Origin: Icerya purchasi
Taxonomy: Eukaryota; Arthropoda; Insecta; Hemiptera; Monophlebidae
Direction of reading: 5' to 3'
Assembly: GCA_039619475.1 (NCBI GenBank)
Contig: CM077115.1
Coordinates: 504,887,352-504,951,351 of the forward strand
DNA length: 64,000 bases
This document shows positions 31,776 through 45,257 of this stretch, in pieces (positions within the stretch are counted from its first letter, which is position 1; every line of letters starts with the position of its first letter). The position numbers were made by a program, and so were the translations under genes. The notes under the pieces were generated by a model that was given only the letters and a program-made list of their open reading frames with translations, was not told the origin of the DNA and made no database searches.

Positions 31776-33049
31776 TTCATTCTATCTGGCGGAATTTTTT
31801 TTTTTATTTCGAACACTCCATCTTCCTTTTTTCTTTGGCTATTTCCTTTGAAACGATGCAGATCGAGCAAACAGTTTTTTTTTTTTAGTTTGTTTTTATT
31901 TTTAAAATAATTTGCGGGTCCCACAAGGCAATTGCCCGTCTGTGGGTTCCCAACATAATTATATCGTTTATTCATCGTATACATCTTAAATCTAATACGT
32001 CTAAGTTTTAATTCAAAACATTTATACCCATCGTACATCATACCACAATATTTTCATATAAGCGTAAGTAATACAGTCCGAAATGAGCACCAAACATTAG
32101 GTTTTTTCTTTTTTTTAGAGATCATTTATAGATATTTACGTTTTCTATCAATTACACGTCTTATCGCTGTTCCTTTCCTACGACTAACCGTTTCTCATTC
32201 TTTGCACCACGCAATCAACCATATTTTTATTCTGTCTTTCCAAATATTCAATTTGCATTCTTTTCTTAATTTCTTTCGTAAGTTACCTAGTAAATGACAC
32301 TCATAACTTCCTCTTCAACATTATCAATTTTATTATTAATCCTCTTAGGTCTTATAAAACACAAATTGTCATAATTCCTAGTCCCATATTTCCTTTGTCG
32401 GTAATTTTATTTTTTCCGTTTTATACCTTAAAAGTTTACTGTAATAAAAAAACATTTTTGGAGACATTTCTTTATTATTATTGTCTCACCCCAAGTAGAA
32501 TTCGTTACAAGATTCGCACTTGTCCAATTCGGTAACAAAATTTTTAAACATCTTTTCTGTAGCCCACTAATTTTTCTTAATTCCGTTTTTTTTCCCTTAT
32601 CTCCAAATTTCGAGTCCGTATCTAATCCTAGTGTCATTATTAATGAGTGTCAAAATATGCAGTCTGGTAGTTTTGTAATTCATAACAGCTTGTTTTAATT
32701 TCTATAACGCCGGGGCATACTAATTTTCCTAGCAATGTTATCTATGTGAACTCTTGCACTTACTACCGTGAAATCTTCCTCTAAAAATTTATCGGCTCCA
32801 AGTAAAAAGCATTTTACGTGTTTCATTCCGAACAGACGATATTTAGAATTTTCTTTCCGCTTCAATTAATGGCCGGATATTAAATTATGTTGCGTCCAAC
32901 TACGAATCATGTTCTGTAGCTAAAATGTGAAGTCCAGTCACATTTTAAATTCTTGTCTGCAACTTTTCTAAATTTCTTTTCCCAACGAAATATTCCCATT
33001 CGGATTTATTCTCAAATTTTTTGCAAAAAAAATCTTGGTCAAAATTCTG

Positions 33050-35600
33050 TTCCTCCTTTTTTAGATCAACATCTCTCTATCCCATATTTGGAGAATGGCT
33101 AAAGACTTTATGAATCCATTATCCAAACGAAATTTTCAAGATCTCCCAACAGATGAGAATTAATTTTCTTCCTCAACTTTGTTGCTCCTTCGTATATTCC
33201 TCCCTTAAAAACGTCCCCGCTAAAACCCTTTACTACCGCCTTCTTCCGCGCATTTTTTATCTTCTTCTTTTGCTAATGCTGAACTTCTTTGTTCCCTTTC
33301 TCATAAATGTAGTTCTTCCTCAGGCACAGTTCCTAACCAATCAAAAATCTATCTAAAAAATCATTTCATCACGTACTCTTAGAAGTTTTTTGATGCCTTT
33401 CTCTTTTCTAGATCAGTCCATATATTATGGAAATTTTTCTTGTTATAATTTCCATCCCAAAGAAAAATTCATCATCATTTCGCTGCATTTATCTTATCAA
33501 ATGTCTCAGAAAATTGCCTATATCTGTGCTAAACAACGCGATAGACTAGTTGCATCTTCGGTCACATGACTATGTTGAGTTTAAATTATTATTAGTAAAA
33601 TTACTTAAATAATAGCTGTCGATCATGTGGAAATGACAAACCTCTACCTACCCCACCATGTATGCCCTAGTTAGTATATAGTATGCAAAAAAACACACGA
33701 AACTGCATTTGTATCGCGATAAAGCAAACACTTACAATCGATTCCAAGTGTAGTCTTGCGTCTGCACTAACGTGGCACATAACAATTACCACATCTGTGC
33801 AACTAGATAGGTAGTCGCCTGCACTTGGAAACTGATGTATGGCGTTACAAAGAAGAAGATGCTAAACAAACGTTTAGTTTGTTGGCTAGAAAGCAATAAT
33901 ATCCTTCTAATAATATGTTTGGTTGCGTCTTGGTCCGTCTCAGATCGTATTAGTTTCTTCCTTTCCGATATATACATACATATATATGTATAAATCCTAC
34001 GTCGAGAAATTACTCTAGCCGTTTTTATTGATGTTTCTTCCGCTTCTGGTAATTTTAAGTTGCCAACTATTCAATCCATAATACTAATTTTCCCCCTCTT
34101 TTGATATCGCTAATATTTGGGCTTTTTCAGAAAAGAACAATTTTTCTCCATCTTCAATCTCCGTGGCCTCCGCAAGACCCTCTCCTTAGTTCAATTTTAT
34201 TCAATATTTGTTTCTGTAGTATCGCTGCTCTCCCTCCTAATGCTTCATCCTTATTGTTTACCGACGTTACAGAACGTTCAAATGTTAATTCGAAACCTTG
34301 TTATTCTTTATCTGTATTAACAAAATGCACTATCACATCTACAACTCTTAATTTCATCTTCGAAATCTGCTTGTACGATTTTTACTTGCCACGTGTATAA
34401 TCCATCTTTAATTTATTTTTATTTTTTTTTTTATTTATTTAATTTGTTCCAATAAATTACCTATTTCCTTAGTGTTGATGTTTTTTTTTTGTTTTTTTGT
34501 TTTTTTTTGTTATCCTGGAATTTATCTAAATAGTCGTCTGTCTTTTGTAGGGCACATTAATTTCTCTTTTATTCTTCTACTTTTTATGTATGAACATTTT
34601 GAAAGCTTCGGTTCATTTAGTTAGATAACCTACCAATTCTTATTACTCTTTTTAAATCTATTATCCGGTCTAAATTAGATTGCTGTTGTTTCCTATATTA
34701 ATACGTCCAGTACTTAGCTTGTCAAACTTGATCGAATTCAATACTTCTGTCTTCGTTTGTGTCTTCCCGGGTTCTTCTCGCCGTGCCTAATGTGCCTTCT
34801 CTTTCTGAATGTAGATCTTATCTTACGTATCGCTTTAACGTCTCTCCCTATCTCCTCCAATATTACTAATGAAACATATAAATATTCCTTATTACTTCGA
34901 TCTTGCCGTTTTTCTCCTAAAAAAAAAAATACCTTCACTTTCTGCTATAACTTCGTGTCTAGAAGAGAATTCTCTGCCTATATTATTTCATGCAATATAC
35001 TTTTATTATTTTTCCTTTAACTTTACTGATGTTATCCATCTTCTCGATGTTGTTCGATTGCGTGATATTTGCAAATCCCCCTATCTAACACATCAACAAA
35101 TTGTGAGTTTTATTTTTTGATGAATTCTTTATTCTCCGTACACACTGCTCTGCACATATACTAATGGCTCAAAAGGGCCTCGCAGCATTGGTGCATCCTT
35201 CGCTGTTCCCATTAGATATTATTCCTCTCCTTTTAATCTTCCTTTTCTCTGTTCTATATATTTCGCAGAACCGCTTGCCATTATTTAGCGGGACTATTGA
35301 ATTCAAGTCATCCAGGAAGTTTCTCGTCATTTCTGTTTCTAAAAGCGTCCTATTTTCAAATTGGATAGCCATTTTCGTTCTCCCTTTTCCAACTCTTATT
35401 CGCTTGATTTCCTAGCACAGCCTCGTCCCTCCACTTATCCTTGGTTTTCTGATTTCCCGTTTTTCCATCGCTCAATTATTTTCTCGCTATGTCGTTTATC
35501 TTGCTATTCTTCGGTTACGATCATATTCCAGCGGGGGCAGTGTGGATCATACTTAACTGCTTTAATGATCTATTGTCTCTAATCATTTATGACTAATCGT
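33050..35600 (+). pseudogene. RNase H-bearing LINE relic (family B, copy 1)
   Basis: A decayed plus-strand ORF2 read in several frames. Near 34,020: LAVFIDVSSASGNFKLP, matching reverse transcriptase motif A with the second acidic residue lost. Near 34,160-34,280: QDPLLSSILFNICF and LPPNASSLLFTD, the remains of the LPQGSPLSPILFN and FADD motifs. Near 34,720-34,870: LDRIQYFCLRLCLPGFF, the thumb-side segment. Near 35,300-35,350: RKFLVISVSKSVL, the remains of an RNase H D-S-K/Q-S motif. The order RT then RNase H fits the I/LOA-type clades. Many stops and frameshifts; inactive. Confidence 0.65.
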
Positions 35601-38600
35601 ACTCTGGCAAGTGGGCTCCACTCAGCTGCGGTCGTGGCAATATTGTTTCAGTATCATTTTTAGCACGTAAGTACTGAGCATGGTCCCCTAATGTCGGTTC
35701 TACTTGATTGTAGCGTGGCCGTGTAGCTTTAGTTTATATCACTGCAATTTGCTAATAAAATCCGAGACGATGTAGTTGTTGCTTAGTTGTGGATAAGTCC
35801 GTGCTGTTCTGGTACTAATTCAATAGCTTCTTTAGCTTTCCTCTCGTATCCACAACCCGAACATCATTAATCATTTTGGGTGTTAGATCTTAGAAGAAGC
35901 GTAGACTTTATCTAATAGTAGTTGTGACTATACCACTTTCTTACGTTTTTTAATCCCCCCCCCCCCACTTTGTAATTTGCTTGAAGCATTATGGACTCAA
36001 GTATGACATTCTAAATTTTCAATTCTACTATCTTTTTTAAACTTTTTTTAACATCTATTACAGTTGGTGCCGCTAATAACAGTGTTTGTTCTTCTTTCGA
36101 CACTCTTACGTTGATTATGATAATATCAATATCAATAAGTGTTTCTTCAATAATCATAGTGTTGCTTTCTCCTACTTCCACTCGTTAGAAGAACTGTTGA
36201 TATTTTTGAATTACTACCACTTCCTTGCCTATCTATTTGTTATTTATGTGTCATTCCTTGTTAACGAACCAAAAGGAAAAAAAAATTGACAAATTTTATT
36301 TTTATATACATATACTTTATATTAGCTTCACTGGTAATTTTGTAAGTTTGTAATGGAATTTTCGGAATCCATTTTTCAACCACTTCCCGACGTCTGAATG
36401 ATTTGAAATTTTTACCAATTGTCAGAACCCGATGACAATGCAATATTATGCAGAAAAAAAACACCTACACCCACAAAAATAAATTTAAAAAATGTAAATA
36501 TTTATAAACAGAATAATTTTTATTTCCCGCGAATACACGGCGACTTGACGAAATCAACGGATCCTCAGCCGGTCTCGTTATGCTTCCCGCCACAATGTGA
36601 CGGTTCGACGGAAGCAACGGAGTTGTCCCCTAGGCTTTTATATGCTTTTAATACAATCTGAAAAATACGATAATTATGTGACGTCTAAAAGGTTGATTAA
36701 TAAAGAAGCTCCAAATGAATTAATTAAAAAGACAAAATAATCATATTAATAATAGTAAACAACAGATAATTTAAATACCGGAATGGGAAGAAAGGATGAA
36801 GAACGAATTAATCAGTCCATTTCTTCACTCTTATGTTAATATTGTAAAGGAACTTGATTTTTTTTTTTTATTTTAAATTGAAATTGAATTATTTATTATA
36901 GATAGACTGTTGTATCGTATTGTTGAATTTACAGCGTATGTATAGCTTTAGTTAAACGCAGAAAATTATTATAATCAAATATGATCCTTCTGTTACATTT
37001 CCTTTCAAGACTAAAACATTAAAAATAAAATTATAGTTTAAAAAACCCAAAAACAGACGCTTAAAAAGTGTAAAATGATTTAAATTCTTTTACAATACTA
37101 ACCTAAGGATGAACAGGTGGACATAAATTAAATTAATTTTAATTTAAAATGAAGCATAGCATGGTTTTACATCATTTACATTTGTTGAGAAAATGCATGA
37201 AAACTAATAAAATCACCCCATACTTTATTTTGAATTGAAATTAATTATTTATGTTCACTTCTTCACTCTTACGTTACTATTCTAAAAGAGCTTAATTTTT
37301 TATTGTGAATTAAAATTAATTATTAATCTCTTCACTCTTAAGTTAATATTGTAAAATAATTTTAATTATTTTACGCTGTTTAGCGCATCTTACTTATAAA
37401 GTAACTGTTTTAAGTTTTTTTGAACTATAATTTTTTATTATTAGAATGAAAGAAGGGTAAGTTGTTTCCAGAATAATTTTAAAGAATATCCTTCACTTTT
37501 TCTTTCTGTTAATTTTAAAATGTTAGCAACATTTCAGGCGGTTACTGTTTGCGATCCGTTACAAAACATTTTTCTTTTTCAGATGTTTAAGAAAAGTCAT
37601 AGTTTTTCCACTGTAAAAGCTCTCCTACAGATAAATCGACGGGAAAATGTTTAACCTACACGAATACAATAATTTAGGCGTGTATATTCGTTTGCGCGTG
37701 TCTTATCAAATGAAGATGGTCTCGCAGTTTTACGTGTACGTCATACTTGCATGCAGATAAGATTTCTTCGACCGATGTTTCCGATTCACTGAACTGATAT
37801 GAACTCATATTGAAAATTAACATGTCTGCGTTAATTTTTTTTTCCTTTTTTATAACCATTTCTGGCTTCTGCCGAAATATTTATTTAAAAAAAACAAAAA
37901 CAAAAACAAAAAAACAAAAAAAAACACGCATAGTTCAAAATTCTTAGAACATGTTGAAACGAACTGACATGATTTTGATAAACAAAAAAGTACGAGGAGG
38001 TTGCCAGTGATTTATGGAAACGAACCGGTTTATTGACAGCTGTGAAAAAGGCCGATCTAGACAACATGTTCGGCCGTGTTATGTAAAACGAAGATCGGCG
38101 CAACATTGTAAGCCGGTGTAGTTTAAACATTATTCGTTCCAATAATCTACTTTGCATTATTCAAGGTCGATTGGGAGCAATTTGGGTGATAGCAACGCAA
38201 CTTCAACTAAATAGGAATCAATTAGTCGAGGTAGTATCGTCGAGAAAATTCTATGAAAAGAACAATTGTATAGATATTTTATTTTTGTTGTTTGCAAACG
38301 CTAAGGAAAAGCATTCGTTGACCTAGATTTTAATAGTTGATTTATTTCATTAAAGGTGTTGTGAATAGATTATAATTTATTAAATATCGTAAAAAGGTAT
38401 CTTAAAAACAGATATATCTATGTTAAAATAGGTAGTAGTGACGTATTTCAAATTTTGTTCGGGGAATAACGCGTATGATCCCTTATAAAAATTAGTTTTA
38501 TAAAAATTACATTTTAAAAAATAACAATTATTTTAATTTATATAAAAAGAAACCACAGAACAGAACAGAACGTATATTTAGCTATCAGTAATACAATATT

Positions 38601-38999
38601 TATAAACGAAAATGCGTACCAGTTCGAAAGAGACTTAACCGCATTACATTAGTGTGATAAAAGTAGAACATTTACGTATTGTTAACAAAAATATGAATAC
38701 TATACAAAAAAGTACAAAGGGCAAAAAAAGTATAACAAAAAAAACCCCAAAATAATCAAAATTACAACCAATTGTTACCATTGAAAACATTACTTAACAG
38801 CCTAGAGATATCACTGACTAATTTAATCCGACGATGCTTAAATGTACATCCGGGATAGCTGCTCGGATTATAATCGTCTATATTCCTGATAAGCATTATG
38901 GTGTAGGAACAGCCATGAAAATTTTTTTTTGCTGTATTAATTATAAAATCTTTTATACATAGGGCAACTATAACTAATTATGCATATTATCTATTTTAG
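35601..38999. other. Gene-free sequence with short repeats
   Basis: No coding region is supported. A C run at about 35,956-35,968 and the CTTCACTCTTA repeats listed separately are the only structures seen. Confidence 0.4.
36818..37380. repeat. Three copies of a CTTCACTCTTA(T/C/A)GTTA unit
   Basis: Copies near 36,821, 37,259 and 37,331 read (T)CTTCACTCTTA(T/C/A)GTTA(A/C)TATT(G/C)TAAA followed by T-rich sequence and AATTGAAATT- or AATTAAAATT-AATTATT. The last two are tandem, about 70 bases apart. Confidence 0.5.
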
Positions 39000-40600
39000 T
39001 CCACCGGGAACGTTTAAAATACACACTGACAACGCCTATTTTGTAGTAATTTAAATTAATTAAAATCGGTGTTTGAAATCGAGCACCAAACTGGAGCTGG
39101 TCTAATAATACATACTTTTGTAGATAATAAGCTTGTTGTGTTTAAGTAAGATCTCCGATTGATAATTGGGTACAAAGCTGCAACGGTTCTACCTTTTTTT
39201 TCGCTTCAGCGTATTTTAAGTGTTCCTTAAAAGATAGTCATTTAGAATTACACCAAGATATCGAACATGATCAGCTAGTCCTGGTGCCATTAATATTCAG
39301 TTGCCCTAGTAGGATGGGATATCTACGAGTAAAAAGTATAACTTCTATTTTAGTTGGATTAATTTCAATTTTCCGTTTTTCCAAAAATTTTAAAACCCGA
39401 AAACTGTACAGCTGTAAACGATTACAAATGGTAGACGTCCTATACGAGCTACAGTATATAGCCGTATTATCAGCATATAAAGCTAAACTCGTGTGTTGCA
39501 ACTTAGGGAGATCGAACAAATAGACTGAATAGAGAAAAGGCCCCAGCATACTACCTTGAGGAACTCCTGCGACGGCAGTTTTAGTCGTTGATTTACCATC
39601 TTGTAATGAAACGTAAAAATTACAATTGCGTAAGTAACTTCTAATTAATTTGATTAAATATCTTAGAGAATTATATTTTAACATTTTGTAAATCAGCCCG
39701 TCGTGCCATATCGAATGCTTTTGCAATGTCAAATAGAATTAATCCAGTGTGTTTGTTTATATTAAAGTTATGCGTGACACGATCAGTGATCCTATCAACT
39801 CGATGCGTAGTGGAATAACCTGATCTGAAACCAAATTGATCCACTGGAAGTATGTTATTACTATCGGTGAAATTACGAAGCCTGTGTAACATGACTTTTT
39901 CCGCTACTTTGCTTAAATTACTAAGTAAACCAATGGGTCGTATATATATTATTCACCTGGGAAGAGTCTTTGCCTGGTTTAGGTAGTGCAATGATTTTGG
40001 CTACTTTCCAAGACTTTGGAAAATAGCCGAACTACATTGTAGCATGGATTATGTGCGTTAACTCTAGTAACCCCTTCCGAGGAATCTTATTTAAGCTTTT
40101 TGCCGGGATATTATCGTCACCACAAGAGTTTTTTGCTTTAGATTTCTCGAGGTACGTAAATATTTCAGCAGGTAAGGCAGGACAAAACTCAGAATGAAAA
40201 ATAGGAGAACCTGTAATGTCATTGAAAGCAGAACTAGTTAGTAAACACGTTTTACTGTATTAGTAACTAAATTATTTTGATGTGTAAACGTAAGACGCGT
40301 ACTCGTTTTATGAATATTTGAGTAATACTCGGCTAACAACTCCGCTTTTGCTTGATCCTCATAAATATACGTGTTAAGATCAGAATCAAATGGCGGTGGA
40401 ATCATTCCATAACTCTTACTAGACCTCGAACATACTTTCCATAAACTTTTATCTTGTGTATTAACATTCGTCAGAAATTTTTGAAATAAATCATTTTTGT
40501 CTAAGTACAAACCTGACTATTTTTGTTAAGAATATGATTACAGGTTTCAGATAACCAATATTAGAGTGAAATCGGTATTTTGTATAAATCCTGTTTAATT
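39000..40600 (-). pseudogene. Jockey-clade LINE relic, ORF2
   Basis: Minus-strand reverse transcriptase in at least three frames. At 40,510-40,238: the linker before RT (SLWKVCSRSSK, IPPPFDSD). At 39,892-39,671: DQFGFRSGYSTTH and LFDIAKAFD (motif A). At 39,732-39,271: AGVPQGSMLGPFLYSVYL and ALYADNTAIY. The second of these has N in place of the second catalytic D of the YADD box, so it is dead as well as frameshifted. At about 39,270-39,010: VRYLGV and a degenerate post-RT segment. No 5' endonuclease was found in the window. Confidence 0.85.
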
Positions 40601-40636
40601 ATATTACGGACAAAACTCGGAACATAAACTTGAGAG

Positions 40637-40827
40637 ACCAGTAATGAACACAAAATATATTAATAATAATAAAATATTATACCACTGAGTTCACACGTTT
40701 GTTTTGTAATAGTTAATTTTGTTTATTTTATACCATGAATATGGAGTGATTGCTCCGAAACATGTCGGTGGTATAATATTTTATTTTTTTATTATTATTA
40801 ATATGTTTTGCGTTTATTACTGGTTTC
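40637..40827. repeat. Foldback (inverted-repeat) element, ~190 bp
   Basis: Left arm 40,637-40,686 (CCAGTAATGAACACAAAATA through AATATTATACCAC) pairs with right arm about 40,769-40,827 (GTGGTATAATATT through GTTTATTACTGG). The roughly 80-bp centre includes GCTCCGAAACATGTCG. It can fold into a hairpin and is probably a MITE-like element. Confidence 0.7.
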
Positions 40828-40904
40828 TCTTTTTTATAAATTAAATAATTAAGATGACACAAAGGAACGACAACATCATTAATAATTTAACAATTATTTT
40901 ATTT

Positions 40905-40962
40905 TCTTTTTGGCCCAGCTTTCGCCTTTTGGCCAGTCTATACTCAGATCTAAATACCTAAT
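40905..40962 (+). repeat. ~50-bp dispersed repeat, copy 1
   Basis: CCCAGCTTTCGCCTTTTGG followed by CCAGTCTATACTCAGATCTAA; a near-identical copy is at 49,752-49,803. It may be the tail of a larger element. Confidence 0.6.
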
Positions 40963-41989
40963 TATTTTAAGCGATTTATAAAACTTCAATAACAAAATAA
41001 AATAATAAAGAAATTTTGTACTTTTCTTTGTGGAATCTTGTTCATCTCATTTTAAATTTTTTCCACGTTATTTATAAGCACTTACGGATCGATAACATTG
41101 CTAACTCATTCAATCTTTCCCACAAAATATGTGAGAACATCGAAAATTAATTATAAAAATTTTTATCGGTAAAGGTAAAACGATGTTAAAATGTTTTGCC
41201 CTTTTTTTAAGGATTACCTCTAATGAGGTGTTTACATTTTTTTTCAAAACCACCAAAAATTTAAAGCAGGGATTGTTCATTATTACTAGTTAATTTTCGA
41301 AGCGAGCTTAATGCAAAAATATAATTAATCTGAAAAAAAAGTATTTCGAAAAATGTATTCATATTTGCCTCATCAGCAGCAGCAGTGGGGTGAACTTCGG
41401 AAGCCCAGATTATCAATTTGTTTAAATTGCCTTCATTTTGCGAGAGCCTTCATTCAAAATTTCCTCTACGGATAACGCATGTTTTGTATATCGTAATCGT
41501 ATTTTTATTAAAGTTTGTTGATTTTTTATACTCGGATTTTTGTAAATCTTTTGGGTTTTAAAATAATTTTTTGTGTTTAGTTGTTTTAACTTTTTATTTT
41601 TATTAGAAAAAAAAGTCGAGCCTTTTGTTAGAATTTTCATAGATCACCACCGACCTTTTATTCTTAAAAATGCATTATTTCATACAACTTACCTCTTTTT
41701 AATTTTCTTCGGCGTAGCTGCCAACTCAGGACGTATAGGTAATATTTGTATAATTTTTAATATATATATATATATATATATTTAGATGTGTTCTTTGTTG
41801 CACATTCTTAGAACTCGAAAAATAATTTCCGGTCTGTTCTCTAAACTACGCATACCTTTTTCGCTACAATACCATGTGAGTACTGATGAAAATCAACTGA
41901 GTATTCGTCAAAAAAACGTTAAAAAACAATGATCCCTTTAGATAACCATTTTTTCCTTCTTATTTTCTATAAGTATAACGGAGGCGATT

Positions 41990-43398
41990 GAAAATACTAT
42001 CAATTTGCCAAATTTCTATGGAAATGTAGCTTTTGATGTTTTCACCGTGGAAATGTAGTTTAACATAAAGAAATCGATTTTTTTTTTTCTTTTTTAAGTA
42101 TAAAATATGGAGAATAATGCAACAAAAAGTTGATTTTTAGTAATAAAAAAATTCAATTATAGTGCTAAAAAATGTAAAGTAAAACGTTTAAAAAAAAAAA
42201 AAAATACCGACTTCCAGTTTTATTATAAAAATTTAAGAAAAATGCACTAAAAAATAAAAAATAATAATTTATATAAAAATCTCTGTTTAGAGAGCATTTC
42301 ATTCATAGTTCAGCTAAAAAAGATATATGTAGATTTAAAAAGTACCGTAAATTTAGCTGTTTGAACGAAAAATGAATTAGCAAAAATTAGATTACCTAGA
42401 AAAAAGAAATGAATTGTATCATGAAGTAAATGTTTTAAGTCTGAAAATATAGAGGCCAATTCTCAGCAGTTAGTCTCCGGAAGATTATTTTATAGTATAC
42501 CTATATTTAAGCTGTTTTCGGAACATCCAACAGATTGAAGAAAGCCTCGTAAATCACGAAAAACTGCTTTGAGGATTTCCATCTCTATTTCTAAACGGAA
42601 CGCAACATGAAATAGAAAATCAAAAAAAAAAAAAAAAAAAAAAGTACCGACACTTTAAGATTTATTATAAAAATATAATAAAAATGCATTAAAAAGTAAA
42701 AAAGTAATTATTCCCGATAAGAAAAGATATTTCATAGTGATATACCCTTAAAGGTGATATTATCGTAATTCTTATACATTAATACTATAATTAGAATAGG
42801 CATAAAATTAGTATTAAAATAATAATTAAAAGCTGCGTTCTAAATTGCTCCTAGATATTGGTCATTTTAATTTTTGCTAATCAAGGCATTAATGTTGTAT
42901 AAGAATTACGATAATATCGCATTAAGGTATATCAATATGAAATATATTTTCTTATCGGGAGTAATTAATTTTACTTTTTAGTACGTTTTTATTACATTTT
43001 TATAATACGCTTAAAGTGTCGGTATTTTTTTTTTTTTTTGAAAAAACATTTTTTTAAATTTTCGACTTCATCTTTCGTTCCGTTTAGAAGTAGAAATTGA
43101 AATCCTCAAAGCAGTTTTTCGTGATTTACGAGGCTTTCTTCAATCTGCTGAATTTTTCGAAAATAGATTAAATAAAATAACGTTCCGGAGACTGAGGATT
43201 AGCCCTATTTTGCCGATTTGCCAGTCACGACATTTTCAGACTTAATACATTTACTTCACGATACCATTAGTCCTGTATCTAGGTAATTTAATTTTTTCTA
43301 ATTCGTTTTTCGTTCAAACAGCTAAATTTGCCGATACTTTTTAAATCCACATCTTTTTTAGCTGGACTGTGAATGAAATCCTCTAAACAGAGATTTTT
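41990..43398 (+). repeat. Repeat Y, diverged copy 3, forming a ~1.1-kb palindrome
   Basis: 41,990-42,230 matches the middle of Y1 (TTTGATGTTTTCAC, AAGAAATCGATTTTT and TATGGAGAATAATG blocks). Then an outer inverted repeat (42,275 to about 42,609 against about 43,070-43,398) encloses an inner one (42,644 to about 42,830 against about 42,850-43,025, starting GTACCGACACTTTAAG and ending CTTAAAGTGTCGGTAT). The inner arms correspond to the palindromic core of Y1 and Y2; the outer arms are absent from them. Confidence 0.8.
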
Positions 43399-43636
43399 AC
43401 AGTACCAAGCCAACATCCTATACAACGGCTATTTTAAAGGAACGAAATTATTCGCCGCGTTTAAAATTCTTAGAAATGAGAAAAAACCGGAAAAAAGAAC
43501 GAACGTGTTTCAAATCATAAAGGAAAGTATGTTTGGAAAGGGACAAATACCGACTTCATTTTACGCGGAACTCGGTGTATTTAAACTAGAAATTGACGAG
43601 CCGGTTCACACTTGGATTCGTCGATCGCTCAGGTAA
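43373..43636 (+). pseudogene. Unrecognised 87-codon frame beside the palindrome
   Basis: ATG at 43,373 lies inside the right palindrome arm; the rest (NGYFKGTKLFAAFKIL, IKESMFGKGQIP) is balanced in composition. The facing minus strand at about 43,640-43,760 also reads coding-like (RLYAVFFGLENEFGKVIELD). I recognise neither. Possibly captured coding fragments. Confidence 0.25.
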
Positions 43637-43849
43637 TTTTAAATGTATCGCCTCAGCTTACCGTCCAGCTCGATCACTTTCCCAAATTCGTTCTCCAGTC
43701 CGAAGAACACGGCATAAAGGCGGTGTCGCCGATGAGAGGCATGTTTATCTTTGAAGAAACGGTAAACGATTAATTATTGACTTCGATCGTCGACTTGCAG
43801 ACTGCACAGGGGCGACATAGGATAGAGTTCACTTGAAGTGCAGCAGTCG

Positions 43850-44200
43850 CCTGTTCACCATATTTTCCGTAATAATCTTAGGTGAGACAGACAACAGGGA
43901 TACCGGTCTGTAATTTTCAATTTGAAAAGGATCCTTTATTTTCTTTTTCTTTTTTTTTTTTTTTTTTCGGGTGGAAATAACGGTAGCAACCTTGCGCGAA
44001 CGCATTACCTGGAAAAGGGAAATATTTTATGAAGTAAGGGTGTATCGAGTTCTCGCCAGGTGCATTGTTTCTAGTACTTCAGCTGATATTCTGCTTTGTA
44101 TGTTATAAAAAAGCGATTATAGACACTCATTGGCCTCGCAATCGGAGTCAATAAGCTTTTAGTGTTTTCTGCTGCTGAAATTGTCTGCGATATTTGGGTG
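43850..44200 (-). pseudogene. LINE reverse transcriptase N-terminal relic
   Basis: Minus-strand translation gives ENYRPVSLLSVSPKIITENM, the conserved opening block of LINE reverse transcriptases. It is preceded by a broken WRxAKVATVI-like segment and by a long T/A run, and followed by stops. Confidence 0.55.
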
Positions 44201-44810
44201 TGGACCATTCTGGGAAGGAAAAAAATGTGCAAAGGCGTCTGCAATAACTTCAGTTTTTGTCGTCGGTGTCCCGTCGATCTTTATTATTGAAAGTGTATAC
44301 TACTAAATTGATGGATTTAAGTGTTTGCCACGTGAGTTATTTGAGGAGTAGATGTAGCGAATTAATTTCGCCATCTTGTTTTTTGCTGCGAATGAAAGCC
44401 GGAACGAATGCCCTACATTTTTTAATTTCTTAAAAATCCTCAAGAATGCCAGTTGACTTATATCATCCGAGTGCACATTACCCTTCTCCACTGGTGCCTT
44501 TTTAATTTGATCGCAACAGCACGGGGACCTGTCCATCCTGTTCCCTTTGTGAAGATACTGCTTCCGTAGCATATTCCTTAGAACGCTTGCGTTGGTATCC
44601 CTATTGCCTCAACACTTGCTGGGGAAGAATTGTTACTTTCATTGAATTTCCAATCCGCTCAATAGAAAAAGGAAACGTAGCAGCATAGGTATCAGTGTCG
44701 ATGCGTGAAATCTATTATAAAATGGGGGATAGTGAATGCGCTCGAGCTCAAGTCATCCGGAACATTTAGAGTGTTCTTGAGGGCAAGAATGCTGGAATTA
44801 TTGTCGAGAA

Positions 44811-45257
44811 CAGGGGCGTAGCTACCGTCGTATCAGCCGTATCAATGACACGGTGTGACCAAAAATTCGTAAAAATGTAGTATGACTTTCAGAATCGAGA
44901 TATATGACGAAATAAAATCGTACTCATTCATCTATGTTCCCACAATTTGTTATCAGTTACTGAGAAGTAGAGTCTCTCGTATTCTCTAGAAAAGCTGAAA
45001 TCATCTTCATCTACGGGTGATTTAATAAAAATAAGTTTGCCGAAAAAAAAGGCGAGAAAAGTGTATATTTGCTTGAAGTGGAATTGTTTGGATTGAATTA
45101 TAACTTAGCTCCTAGGAGCATTCATTGTAAGTAATAACTTATAATCAATAAATAATTATTTTAATTTAATGTTTCTTTTGTGAAAAATCTTTACATTTTA
45201 TTGGGGCCCCCCAACAAATTTTGATACAGGGCCCGTCTAAGGCAAGCTACGCCACTG
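44811..45257. mobile_element. hAT-like MITE with 8-bp target duplication
   Basis: Starts CAGGGGCGTAGCTACC and ends with the inverse of CAGTGGCGTAGCTTGCC. Flanks are GTCGAGAA (44,803-44,810) and GTCGAGAT (45,258-45,265), 7 of 8 identical. An 8-bp duplication and CAG(N)GGCG ends are hAT traits. The 447-bp interior has no coding capacity. Confidence 0.8.

Larger units (their letters stand above)
30961..33049. other. Gene-free sequence, possibly old LINE fragments
   Basis: Besides the TA run and tRNA-like sequence, minus-strand segments at about 32,428-32,637 contain TELRKISGLQKRCLK, weakly like the post-RT segment of LINE proteins. Not strong enough for a call. Confidence 0.25.
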
